Shown here: positions 9,051-16,328 of the stretch, one piece after another
Layout: every line of letters starts with the position of its first letter
Position numbering within the stretch: the stretch's first letter is position 1
Assembly (NCBI GenBank): GCA_023430685.1
Contig: JAEYZH010000057.1
Location: 1 to 46,066, forward strand
DNA: 46,066 nucleotides
Origin: Pseudomonadota bacterium
GTDB taxonomy: Bacteria > Pseudomonadota > Gammaproteobacteria > Xanthomonadales > Rhodanobacteraceae
Direction: 5' to 3'
Program-made: the position numbers and the translations under genes
The notes under the pieces: model-generated
What the model was told of the DNA's origin: nothing
The model's database searches: none
Seen by the model: only the letters and a program-made list of their open reading frames with translations

Positions 9051-9404
9051 TCAACCCTGCGCAGGCATCGGAAGGCATTCCATGATCTCGACCGAGTGCC
9101 CCGGCAGCAACGTGAAATGCGCGTGGCCCTCGAACATCCTCGCGGCGTGCGCGTGGCTGTCCGCGCGCACGATCACCCAGGCGGCCATCGCGTTGCGCAC
9201 GTCGGCGATGCCCGCCGCCGACACGGCCTTGGTGCGACCGAGCGGTCCGCCGTGGTCGACGATCGACGCCGCATGGCGTTCGGCCCACGCGCGCCAGCGC
9301 GCGACGCCTTCCTGCTGCCGCCGTTCGCGTTCGCCCTCGGGCAGGGCATTCCAGTCGGACATCGCTGCATCGGTGCCGAGGTAGATGGCCAGGAACGTCT
9401 TCAT
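9051..9404 (-). CDS. YCII-related small protein
   Basis: 117-aa protein beginning MKTFLAIYLG, with a ferredoxin-like alpha/beta pattern. Towards the end it has WVIVRADSHAHAARMFEGHA followed by a short strand (SVEIMECLPM), the arrangement seen in YCII/DGPF-domain proteins. Their biochemical role is mostly unknown; some are associated with ECF sigma factors, but no sigma factor gene is nearby. It lies between two methyltransferase genes on the same strand (gaps of 69 and 108 bases) and may be co-transcribed with them. Confidence 0.65.
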   Translation of the reverse strand: MKTFLAIYLGTDAAMSDWNALPEGERERRQQEGVARWRAWAERHAASIVDHGGPLGRTKAVSAAGIADVRNAMAAWVIVRADSHAHAARMFEGHAHFTLLPGHSVEIMECLPMPAQG

Positions 9405-9512
9405 CGATCGACTCCGCGGATGCGCCCATCGCGGGCGCGCACTATGGGATTCCGACGAGCGAGCAAGCCGCGGATCGACATCCTCGTCGTGGTCTCGCGT
9501 TCGCTGCCGCGC

Positions 9513-10109
9513 TCAGCGGCGGCGCTGCCACAGCCGGATCCGGTTGTTCGCGGGCATCGCGATGTCATCGACGAGGTCGAACCCCGCGCCGCGCGCAAGC
9601 GCGTCGACGGCGGCGGTGTCGCGGATCCCCATCGCGTCGGATCGTGCCTTCAGCGAGGCGTCGAACGCCGCGTTGCTGTCGCTGGTGAAGCGGCCGTCGA
9701 CGTTGAACGGTCCGTAGATCGCGAGCTTCGCGTCGGCGGAGGTCACGCCGGGCAGGGCGGCGAACATCGCCTCGACGTCGGGCCAGGCCATGATGTGCAG
9801 CGTGTTCGCGCTGAACACCGCATCGTACGTCGCGCGCGGCCACGCGCAGGTCACGTCCAGTTCGATCGCGGGCGGCGTGTTCGGCAGCGCGGCCTCGTCG
9901 AGCCACGCGCGGATGCCGGGCAGGTTGCCGTCGCGGTCGGAGGCCTGCCAGCGAAGCCGTGGCAGCGCACGCGCGAAATGCACCGCGTGCTGGCCGGTGC
10001 CGCTGCCGATCTCGAGCACGTGCCGACGGTCGGCGAAGAACGCCTGCAGCACGCCGAGGATCGGATCGCGGTTGCGTTCGCTCGCGGGGGAATGCGGCTT
10101 GGGCTCCAT
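9513..10109 (-). CDS. DUF938 family SAM-dependent methyltransferase
   Basis: 198-aa protein. The N-terminus (KPHSPASERNRDPILGVLQA) is the DUF938 signature, followed by motif I HVLEIGSGTGQHAVHFARAL and a second acidic motif (WQASDRDGNLPGIRAWL). A conserved SANTLHIMAWPDV segment and YGPFNVDGRFTSDSN loop complete the family pattern. The ATG at 10109 is chosen because the family starts just before the KPxSPAxERN motif; an in-frame codon at 10127 would add six residues. The substrate is unknown. It is divergent from the Xre/RES pair and shares a 111-base intergenic region with it. Confidence 0.87.
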   Translation of the reverse strand: MEPKPHSPASERNRDPILGVLQAFFADRRHVLEIGSGTGQHAVHFARALPRLRWQASDRDGNLPGIRAWLDEAALPNTPPAIELDVTCAWPRATYDAVFSANTLHIMAWPDVEAMFAALPGVTSADAKLAIYGPFNVDGRFTSDSNAAFDASLKARSDAMGIRDTAAVDALARGAGFDLVDDIAMPANNRIRLWQRRR

Positions 10110-10166
10110 GCGCCGAGTGTGCAGCACGCGCGCGCGCCGGTCGAACGCGCCGGCCTCGTCCGCCCT

Positions 10167-10208
10167 GTTGCAGCTGCACGATCAACGGAGGATGATTGCA
10201 GGTGCAAC
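10167..10208. promoter_or_regulatory. Paired near-palindromic operator sites before the Xre/RES pair
   Basis: Two near-palindromes, GTTGCAGCTGCAC (10167-10179) and ATTGCAGGTGCAAC (10195-10208), are also inverted repeats of each other (one mismatch over 12 bases). Their centres are about 28 bases apart. They sit directly before the antitoxin's Shine-Dalgarno (CGGGAG, ~10207-10212) and ATG at 10221. Two cooperative operator sites are the usual arrangement for autorepressing Xre antitoxins. The repeats are seen; the binding is inferred. Confidence 0.6.
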
Positions 10209-10220
10209 GGGAGTCACTCG

Positions 10221-10604
10221 ATGACCGCTTCCCCGAACCGCGTTCCCGCGCCAGCCGCCGATGCGGCCGCCGTGCTGACCAAGGCGGCGCTTCGCGCAGC
10301 CGACGTGCTCGGCGTGCCACAGCGCACGCTGGCCGAGATCATCGGCGTCAGCGCCTCCACGATTTCGCGCGCGCGCGTGACGCCGATCGATCCCGACGGC
10401 AAGGCCGGCGAGCTCGCGCGGCTCTGGATCCGCGTGTTCCGCTCGCTCGATGCGATCGTCGGGTCCAACGACGCCGCCGCGCGCGCCTGGCTCGAATCGC
10501 CGAACCTCGCGTTCGGTGGCGCGCGGCCGCTGGACCGGCTGCGCAGCGCCGAAGGCCTCGTGCACGTGCTGCACTACCTCGACAGCGCGCGCGCGCGGCT
10601 GTGA
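10221..10604 (+). CDS. Xre/MbcA/ParS-type antitoxin
   Basis: 127-aa antitoxin of a RES-Xre toxin-antitoxin pair. A helix-turn-helix lies near residues 30-55 (ADVLGVPQRTLAEIIGVSAS, then TISRAR). The C-terminal DUF2384-type region is recognisable by RLWIRVFRSLDAIVGSNDAA, then ARAWLESPNLAFGGARPLDR and GLVHVLHYLDS. That region plugs the toxin active site in solved complexes. The ATG at 10221 has a good ribosome-binding site. The paired operator upstream and the RES gene 88 bases downstream support the call. Confidence 0.9.
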   Translation: MTASPNRVPAPAADAAAVLTKAALRAADVLGVPQRTLAEIIGVSASTISRARVTPIDPDGKAGELARLWIRVFRSLDAIVGSNDAAARAWLESPNLAFGGARPLDRLRSAEGLVHVLHYLDSARARL

Positions 10605-10692
10605 TTCGCGCTGATCGCCCGCGGCACATCGCAGCAGATGCGACGCGCGCGGCGGACGCTGTGCGATCCCAGCCCGACACACCCGCCCGCAC

Positions 10693-11415
10693 ATGAACGT
10701 CGAAGCACTCAAACGGGCTGCGCGCCGCCTCGCAGCCAAGCCCTGGCGCGTGGTCGAGGTGCAGCATCGCGCATCGACGATGCGCCTCGTCGACACGCTC
10801 GCCGAGCAGGCGTTGCTCGAGGACCTCCTCGAACAGGCCAAGCCGCCGCTGCCCGCGGACGCGGCGCCGCTGCACTACCTCCTGGCGACGCCATTCCGCT
10901 ATCCGGCGCCGCCCCCCGCAGGGTCGCGTTTTCGCGGCATCGGTGATCCCGGCGTCTGGTACGGCGCGAGCGCGCTCGAGACTGCGCTCGCCGAAGTCGC
11001 CTACTGGCGCCTGCGCTTCCTCGCCGATTCGCCGGGTACGCCCGACCTGCCGCCGGTGCCGCACACCGCGTTCCGCGCGGATGTCGCAGGCCCCGGCTTC
11101 GCCCTGACCGATGCGCCGTTCGCAGCACGTCGCGCGGAGTGGGAGGATCCCTCGTCCTACGCTTCGACGCAGGCACTCGCGCGAGCGGCACGTGAAGCGG
11201 GTATCGCGCTGATCCGCTATCGCTCGGTGCGCGATCCACAGCATCGGGCCTGCCTCGCGGTGCTGTCGGCGACCGCGTTCCGGTCGAAGGCCCCGCTCGA
11301 GCAGCACACCTGGCTCGTGAAGGTCACGCGCAAGCGCGTCATCACCGAAGCGGATCTCGGCGCGCGGCGCATGGCATTCGAGCCCGCGCAGCTCGGGTTG
11401 GCCACGGCAGCCTGA
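10693..11415 (+). CDS. RES-domain toxin (NAD+-consuming)
   Basis: 240-aa RES family toxin. Known members (MbcT, ParT and the Pseudomonas RES toxin) degrade or transfer from NAD+. The RES core is visible as FRYPAPPPAGSRFRGIGDPG, followed by VWYGASALETALAEVAYWRL; it includes the conserved Arg, Tyr and Glu positions of the NAD+ pocket. RES domains also have a late Ser in a conserved segment, but I could not assign that residue with certainty. It is longer than minimal RES toxins because of a ~60-residue N-terminal helical extension. The pair is flanked by ordinary chromosomal genes. Confidence 0.9.
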   Translation: MNVEALKRAARRLAAKPWRVVEVQHRASTMRLVDTLAEQALLEDLLEQAKPPLPADAAPLHYLLATPFRYPAPPPAGSRFRGIGDPGVWYGASALETALAEVAYWRLRFLADSPGTPDLPPVPHTAFRADVAGPGFALTDAPFAARRAEWEDPSSYASTQALARAAREAGIALIRYRSVRDPQHRACLAVLSATAFRSKAPLEQHTWLVKVTRKRVITEADLGARRMAFEPAQLGLATAA

Positions 11416-11499
11416 AGCGGCGTCGGGTTCGCGCGAAAAGATCGGGACTCCAGCCCCTCCTGCGCGCAAGCTCCGGGCGCCACGGCCCCGCAAGCCTGC

Positions 11500-11518
11500 A
11501 TCGAAATTGGATCGAAAT
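11500..11518. promoter_or_regulatory. Direct repeat ATCGAAAT spaced 11 bp, before a secreted-protein gene
   Basis: ATCGAAAT occurs at 11500-11507 and again at 11511-11518, exactly 11 bases apart, in an otherwise very GC-rich gap (11416-11588). One-turn spaced direct repeats are typical of OmpR-type response-regulator sites. It lies 70 to 90 bases before the ATG of the secreted propeller-like gene. Chance occurrence is possible; no regulator is implicated. Confidence 0.3.
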
Positions 11519-11588
11519 CGCATGCGCAATGTGAGACTCGCCGCGGGCCGATCGCGAGGCTGTGCCGGTCACAGCCGGAGCCGCCGCC

Positions 11589-12866
11589 ATGAATGCCTCG
11601 ATCACTTCCTTCCGCCGCCCCTCTTGCGATGAGGGCGTGCATCGCCGCGCATTGCGCGCATGCGCGGTCATCGTGCTCGCACTGTGCGCCGCCGCCGCGA
11701 ATGCTGCGACCGTGACCACGATCGACGACACCAGCATGGCAGGCCAGCCCTCGCTCGCGATCGGTGCGGACGGCCTGCCGGTCGTCGCTTACCGCACCCT
11801 GCAGAACAAGCTGCGCGTCGCCAAGTGCAACAACTGGGACTGCACCGACGTGATGGTGATCGAGCTCACGGGTAGCTACGTGACGTCGGCGCATCTCGCG
11901 CTCGCGATCACGCCGGCGGGAAACCCCGCGATCGCGTTCCAGGACAATGCGGAACGCCGGCTCGACGTCGTGCGTTGCGTGACCGCGGACTGCACCGGCG
12001 GCGGCCACGATTTCTTCACGATCGACCCGGGGCCGAACGACGTCGGCGCGTACGTCGACTGGGCGTTCGGACCCGACAACCGGGCAGCCTTCGCGTACCG
12101 GGACTTCACCGCGGGAACGTTGATGTATGCGCGCTGCGCGACGCCGGCCTGTTCGGTCGTGGACATCCAATCCTTGAACGGCGGCGGACAGATCACGGCA
12201 GGCGACTTCGCCTCGCTCGCGTTCGCAGGCCGCAGCGACCCGTTCGTGTCCAGCCAGTGGGAGAACCTCACCGGCGCGCAGGACCTGGTCGGCGTCAACG
12301 GCTTCGATTGCTCGATCGTGCCCTGCGCCGATGCGGAGCAGACGCTCTACTACCAGGTCGACACCCCGGCTGGCCTCGGGCAGGACATGGCGATCGGGAC
12401 CGACGACCTGCCGGTGTTCTCGCACCTCGGCGTGGACGAACCGGTGCTGCGCTTCGGTCGCTGCGCGGAACCGGACTGCGACGGCAACGTGTCGTCGACG
12501 ATCATCGACGACGGCGATTTCGCGATCGCGTTCGACGACAGCACCTCGATCGGAGTGCGCCCGGACGGCCGCCCGGTGATCGCCTACCAGCGGCAGAGCG
12601 CCTCGGTGCCTACGTTCACCGCGCTGTACGTGGCCGAGTGCGGCGAGCCGAGCTGCCAGACCGCCGCGCGCGTGCTGATCGAGCGCTCCGCGGACAACCT
12701 CGTGACCGGCATCGATGCCGACCTCGCGATCGACGACGACGGCGCGGTCGTCATCGCGTACTTCGACCAGTCGCTGCTCGACATCAAGCTCGCGCGCTGC
12801 AACCGGCAGACCTGCGCGGGTCCCGGCGACCGCCTGTTCGAGGACGGCTTCCAAGGCGTGCCCTGA
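11589..12866 (+). CDS. Secreted Cys-paired propeller-like protein with C-terminal DGF motif
   Basis: 425-aa exported protein of unknown function. A signal peptide (ALRACAVIVLALCAAAANAA, ending near residue 40) is followed by seven repeats of about 54 residues. Each repeat has a strand such as LAIGADGLPVVAYRT and then a C-x4-C pair. The pairs are at 80/85, 130/135, 183/188, 241/246, 292/297, 351/356 and 404/409. Seven regular repeats of this kind suggest a seven-bladed beta-propeller with one possible disulfide per blade. The protein ends RLFEDGFQGVP, sharing the [IL][FY]xDGF motif with two other secreted proteins in the window. The ATG at 11589 is preferred over one 27 bases upstream because it starts closer to the signal peptide. 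Confidence 0.8.
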   Translation: MNASITSFRRPSCDEGVHRRALRACAVIVLALCAAAANAATVTTIDDTSMAGQPSLAIGADGLPVVAYRTLQNKLRVAKCNNWDCTDVMVIELTGSYVTSAHLALAITPAGNPAIAFQDNAERRLDVVRCVTADCTGGGHDFFTIDPGPNDVGAYVDWAFGPDNRAAFAYRDFTAGTLMYARCATPACSVVDIQSLNGGGQITAGDFASLAFAGRSDPFVSSQWENLTGAQDLVGVNGFDCSIVPCADAEQTLYYQVDTPAGLGQDMAIGTDDLPVFSHLGVDEPVLRFGRCAEPDCDGNVSSTIIDDGDFAIAFDDSTSIGVRPDGRPVIAYQRQSASVPTFTALYVAECGEPSCQTAARVLIERSADNLVTGIDADLAIDDDGAVVIAYFDQSLLDIKLARCNRQTCAGPGDRLFEDGFQGVP

Positions 12867-12905
12867 GGCGCGCGGGCGCGCGCGGGCGATCGATGCGTCG
12901 ACCGA

Positions 12906-13514
12906 TCAGAAGCCCGCGCCCGGCTGCGCGAGGTAGGCCGCTTCCTCCGCCGTCGACATGCGCCCGAGCACCGCGTTGCGATGCGGGAAGCGGCCGTGCT
13001 GCGCGATGACGTCGTGGTGACGGCGCGCGTAGTCGAGGAACACCTCGAACTCGTCGCGCCGGTCCGCGGGCGCATCGTCGCGCAGCGCGGTGAACAGCGT
13101 CACCGAACGCCGCTGGTCCGCGAGCGCTTCGGAGTGCTCGAGCGGCAGGTAGAAGAACACGCGTTCGATCGGTTCCAGCTCGAGGTCCTGGCCCGCTGCG
13201 ATACCTTCGACGCTCCAGCGGCGCGCGAGCGGATCGTGCTCGAACGCGCGCGGGTCGCCGCGGAACAGGTTGCGCGAGAACTGGTCGACCAGCAGGATCA
13301 GCGCGAGGCGTCCGTGCGCATCGGCGAGCCACGCATCGAGATGGCCGGCGACCGCCTCCTCGCGCAGTGCGGCGAAGCGCGCGCGGATCGCGGCGTCGAA
13401 CGCATCGTCTCGGCCGAACCAGCGCGCGCTCGCCTCGGCCGGGGTCGCCGCGCCGCCGAACCAGAACGCGAGCACGTCGCGCGCGCGCGGATCGAGCGCG
13501 TCGAGGCCGCTCAA
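12906..13514 (-). CDS. DUF924 family protein, probable TTG start coupled to upstream gene
   Basis: 202-aa DUF924 protein (alpha-helical, function unknown). The family pattern is clear: RDVLAFWFGG, ARWFGRDDAFDAAIRARF, LALILLVDQFSRNLFRGDPR (the most conserved stretch), RVFFYLPLEHSEALADQ, then DVIAQHGRFPHRNAVLGR. No ATG or GTG is suitably placed. A TTG at 13514 starts eight residues before the conserved part, and its TTGA overlaps the TGA stop of the membrane-protein gene upstream. That indicates translational coupling and supports this start. The reading frame is open further upstream but loses family similarity. Confidence 0.82.
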   Translation of the reverse strand: MSGLDALDPRARDVLAFWFGGAATPAEASARWFGRDDAFDAAIRARFAALREEAVAGHLDAWLADAHGRLALILLVDQFSRNLFRGDPRAFEHDPLARRWSVEGIAAGQDLELEPIERVFFYLPLEHSEALADQRRSVTLFTALRDDAPADRRDEFEVFLDYARRHHDVIAQHGRFPHRNAVLGRMSTAEEAAYLAQPGAGF

Positions 13515-13708
13515 GCCGGCCGCCCGCCGAGCACGCGCGCGGGCAGCATCACGAGCGCGCGCACGAAGCCGAGCACGCCCTCGACCGCGAAGCCGAGCAG
13601 TCGAAACGGCAGCAGCACGAGCCAGACGAGCGGATAGAGCAGCAGCGCGACCAGCGCGAGCGGCCAGCACACCACGAGCAGCAGCAGCCAGAGCAGGAAC
13701 GTGAGCAT
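13511..13708 (-). CDS. Small two-segment membrane protein
   Basis: 65-aa, extremely hydrophobic protein. Two transmembrane stretches (LTFLLWLLLLVVCWPLALVA and LLLYPLVWLVLLPFRLLGFA) are followed by an amphipathic tail ending ARVLGGRPA. The ATG at 13708 has a GGAGG ribosome-binding site five bases upstream (minus strand, 13714-13718). An in-frame TTG lies immediately before it but is too close to that site. Function unknown; similar small proteins are common and unnamed in xanthomonads. It is coupled to the DUF924 gene by a four-base overlap. Confidence 0.7.
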   Translation of the reverse strand: MLTFLLWLLLLVVCWPLALVALLLYPLVWLVLLPFRLLGFAVEGVLGFVRALVMLPARVLGGRPA

Positions 13709-13812
13709 CAAGGCCTCCAGGCAACCGCCGGTTCAGTTCGGCGGGGTCATGCTCGGTCAGATGGGGGCGCTCGGCCAGTGCCGAAAGGGACCCGTGACGA
13801 CGAGGCGAGGCG

Positions 13813-14361
13813 ATGGTGGCTGCACCGACGATCTGGACGATGGGCCATTCGACGCTGACGCTCGACGCGTTCGTCGCGCGCCTCGCATCCGAACGGATCG
13901 AACTCGTCGCGGACGTGCGACGTTTCCCGGGCTCGCGCCGGCATCCGCAGTTCGGCACCGAGGCGCTGGCCGAAGGCCTCGCGAGCGCCGGCATCGACTA
14001 CCGACACTTCGTCGCACTCGGGGGCCGCCGACGGCCGCGCGTGGACTCGCCGAACGGGGTCTGGCGCAATGAGGCGTTTCGCGGCTATGCCGACCACCTC
14101 GCCGATCCAGACTACCGCGAGGCCTTCGACGAGGTCTGCGCGCTCGCGCGTGAGCGCCGCTGCGCGCTGGTGTGCGCCGAGCTGCTCTGGTGGCGCTGCC
14201 ACCGCTCGCTGATCGCGGACGACCTCGAACTGCACGGCTGGCGCGTGCTGCACATCCTCGCGACCGGCGTCGTCGCGCACGCGTTCCGCGAACCGGCCCG
14301 CCTCGTCGACGGCGTGCCCCGGTACGGAGGCAGGCAGGGCGCGCTGTTCGATGGCGCGTGA
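13813..14361 (+). CDS. DUF488 family protein
   Basis: 182-aa protein with all DUF488 landmarks: WTMGHSTLTLDAFVARL at the start, ELVADVRRFPGSRRHPQFGT, ALGGRRRP, and late in the chain CALVCAELLWWRCHRSLIAD. The conserved Cys/His/Arg near the end suggest an enzyme or nucleic-acid-binding site, but no activity is established. It is divergent from the small membrane protein/DUF924 pair, and the DsbD-N gene follows on the same strand after 103 bases. Confidence 0.87.
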   Translation: MVAAPTIWTMGHSTLTLDAFVARLASERIELVADVRRFPGSRRHPQFGTEALAEGLASAGIDYRHFVALGGRRRPRVDSPNGVWRNEAFRGYADHLADPDYREAFDEVCALARERRCALVCAELLWWRCHRSLIADDLELHGWRVLHILATGVVAHAFREPARLVDGVPRYGGRQGALFDGA

Positions 14362-14464
14362 TGCGCCGTCGACGCAGCCTCGCTGGCGTTCGTCCCGGCC
14401 GCCGTGCAACCTTTCGCTGCCAATCACGGTCTCGATCCCGAGGCTTGCCGATCGAGGGACTCCG

Positions 14465-15346
14465 ATGACGACCGCCACCCGTTGCGCGACCCGCTTCGCG
14501 GCCGCGGTCGCCGCTGCCGCGTTCGCGGCGTCCGCCTGCGCGATGCAGGCGTCCGCGCCCACGCCCGATGCCGACCGACCGCTCGCGGTCGACCTCGTCG
14601 CGCGTGCGGATGCGTTGCGGCCCGGCGCGAGCGCGCAGCTCGGCCTGCGCCTGCGGCATGCGCCGCACTGGCACAGCTACTGGATCAATCCGGGCGACTC
14701 GGGCTTGCCGACGCGCGTCACATGGTCGCTGCCGCCCGGCTACGCCGCGGGGGAACTCGAATGGCCGCTGCCGCGGCGCTTCGTCGTCGGGAGCCTGCAG
14801 AACTTCGGTTACGAAGGCGACATCGTGCTGCCGGTGACGCTCGACGTCCCGGCCGACGCGCCACCCGGGGCCCGCGTGCGCATCAAGGCCGAGGTCAAGT
14901 GGCTCGCGTGCCGCGAGGCATGCATCCCTGGCAAGGAGGCTGTCGAACTGGAGCTCCCGATCGCGGCGCAGCCCGCGATCGACGCGCGCTGGTCCGCGTT
15001 GTTCGAGCGCGCGGAACGCGAGCGGCCACGACCTGTGGCATGGCAGGGGCGGGCCGAACTCGATGGAGAGCGCGTGCGGATCCGGCTGCAGGGCACGGAG
15101 CTTCCTTCGGCCGAGTCGCTCGATGCGTACGTGGTCCAGCGCAAGCTGCTCGACAATCGCCGACCCACCTTCCGTCGCGACGCCGACGCGCTCGTGATCG
15201 AAGCCGGCCGCAGCGAATACTTCGTGCAGGCGCCCGAGCGCTTCGACCTCGTGTTGACCGCGCCCGGCGCAGGCGGCCCGCGCGCATGGTCCGTGTCGCT
15301 GCCGCTCCACGATCGCGCCGCCGCCACTTCCTCCCCACCCCGCTGA
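14465..15346 (+). CDS. Secreted DsbD-N-domain (thiol-disulfide interchange) protein
   Basis: 293-aa exported protein. A signal peptide with A-rich core ends near ACAMQA (residues ~25-30). The rest is the DsbD N-terminal immunoglobulin-like domain, seen in HAPHWHSYWINPGDSGLPTR, LQNFGYEGDIVLPV and the cysteine pair KWLACREACIPGKE (Cys149, Cys153). In full-length DsbD/ScsB this domain passes electrons from a membrane domain to periplasmic partners. Here the membrane and C-terminal thioredoxin domains are missing from the chain, so it is a stand-alone domain protein. The thioredoxin-fold gene begins 11 bases after its stop and is a likely partner. Confidence 0.85.
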   Translation: MTTATRCATRFAAAVAAAAFAASACAMQASAPTPDADRPLAVDLVARADALRPGASAQLGLRLRHAPHWHSYWINPGDSGLPTRVTWSLPPGYAAGELEWPLPRRFVVGSLQNFGYEGDIVLPVTLDVPADAPPGARVRIKAEVKWLACREACIPGKEAVELELPIAAQPAIDARWSALFERAERERPRPVAWQGRAELDGERVRIRLQGTELPSAESLDAYVVQRKLLDNRRPTFRRDADALVIEAGRSEYFVQAPERFDLVLTAPGAGGPRAWSVSLPLHDRAAATSSPPR

Positions 15347-15357
15347 TGGAGAACGCC

Positions 15358-15966
15358 ATGAATACCGTGACCTGCCTCGTCGCCGGCGCCTTGCTCGCCT
15401 TCGCCGTTCCCGTGCTCGCCAGGCCCGTGATCGGCGAGGCGGCACCCGCGTTCAGCACGACCGACAGCGACGGCCGCACGCAGGCGCTCGCCGACTACAA
15501 GGGCAAGGTCGTCGTGCTCGAATGGAACAATCCGCAATGCCCGTTCGTGCGCAAGCACTATGGCGCCGGCAACATGCAGGCGCAGCAGCGTGAAGCCGCG
15601 GCAGCCGGCGTGGCCTGGCTGACCGTGAACTCGGGCGCCGCCGGCAAGCAGGGCCATCTCGACGCCGCGGCTGCCAAGGCCTGGGTGGCCGAGCAGAAGG
15701 CAGCGCCCGCCGCCTACCTGCTCGACGGCGACGGATCGGTCGGTCGCGCCTACGCGGCGAAGACCACGCCGCAGATCGCGATCATCGATCGCGACGGCAT
15801 CCTGCGTTACAACGGCGCGATCGACTCGATCCCGAGCGCCGACGTCGACGACATCAAGGACGCGACCCAGTACGCACGCCAGGCGCTCGCGGAAATCGCG
15901 GCCGGCAAGCCCGTCAGCGTCGCGACGTCCGAACCCTACGGCTGCTCGGTCAAGTACGGCGGCTGA
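15358..15966 (+). CDS. Periplasmic thioredoxin-fold (AhpC/TSA-Redoxin) protein
   Basis: 202-aa exported thioredoxin-fold protein. The signal peptide is TCLVAGALLAFAVPVLA; the mature part begins RPVIGEAAPAF. The active-site loop is WNNPQCPFVRKHYGAGNMQ, with a single Cys61 and no CxxC. This is typical of the peroxiredoxin-like 'CPFV' subgroup, with TTPQIAIIDRDGILRYNGAI as the cis-Pro region. A second cysteine lies near the end (Cys196, in PYGCSVKYGG) and could be the resolving thiol. The ATG at 15358 has GGAG six bases upstream; an ATG at 15346, overlapping the previous stop, is the alternative. It forms an operon with the DsbD-N gene. Confidence 0.85.
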   Translation: MNTVTCLVAGALLAFAVPVLARPVIGEAAPAFSTTDSDGRTQALADYKGKVVVLEWNNPQCPFVRKHYGAGNMQAQQREAAAAGVAWLTVNSGAAGKQGHLDAAAAKAWVAEQKAAPAAYLLDGDGSVGRAYAAKTTPQIAIIDRDGILRYNGAIDSIPSADVDDIKDATQYARQALAEIAAGKPVSVATSEPYGCSVKYGG

Positions 15967-16001
15967 CGCGAAACGTCCGCGGCGCGAACGCGATCCAATT
16001 C

Positions 16002-16325
16002 GTTCGTCCTGAGCACGGGCCGAAGGCCGGAGTGATCCACTCCGTTCGCCCCGAGCGCAGGCCGAAGGCCGGAGTGATCCACTCCGTTCGCCCTGAGCGC
16101 AGGCCGAAGGCCGGAGTCGAAGGGCACCGATCGCGACTCCCTGCGATCGAGGAACGCACGGCGCTTCGACTCCGCGGCGTGCAGTTGCTCCGCTCAGCGC
16201 GAACGCGATCCACTCCGTTCGCCCTCAGCACAGGCCGAAGGCGGAGTCGAAGGGCCCGATCGCGGAGACCCGCGATCGAGGGACGCACGACGCTTCGACT
16301 CCGCGGCGACCCGCCGCTGCGCTCA
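16002..16325. repeat. Intergenic repeat field: 42-bp tandem units and a larger palindromic copy
   Basis: The 362-base gap between two convergent genes contains no gene. The core GTTCGCCCTGAGCGCAGGCC followed by GAAGGCCGGAGT starts at 16002, 16044 and 16086 (exact 42-base period, spacer GATCCACTCC). Another copy starts at 16217. Copies 3 and 4 extend into GTCGAAGGGC, a GCGATCGAGG segment, and GCTTCGACTCCGCGGCG, an inverted counterpart that could close a long hairpin. The same core recurs at 21849-22140. Open frames across it (PFDSGLRPALRANG-type peptides) are artefacts of the repeat. Confidence 0.9.
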
Positions 16326-16328
16326 GAG

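Noticed and set aside
13757..15445. A 562-codon antisense frame over the DUF488 and DsbD-N genes
   Set aside because: Arginine-rich, no domain, and the sense frames have signal peptides and family motifs.
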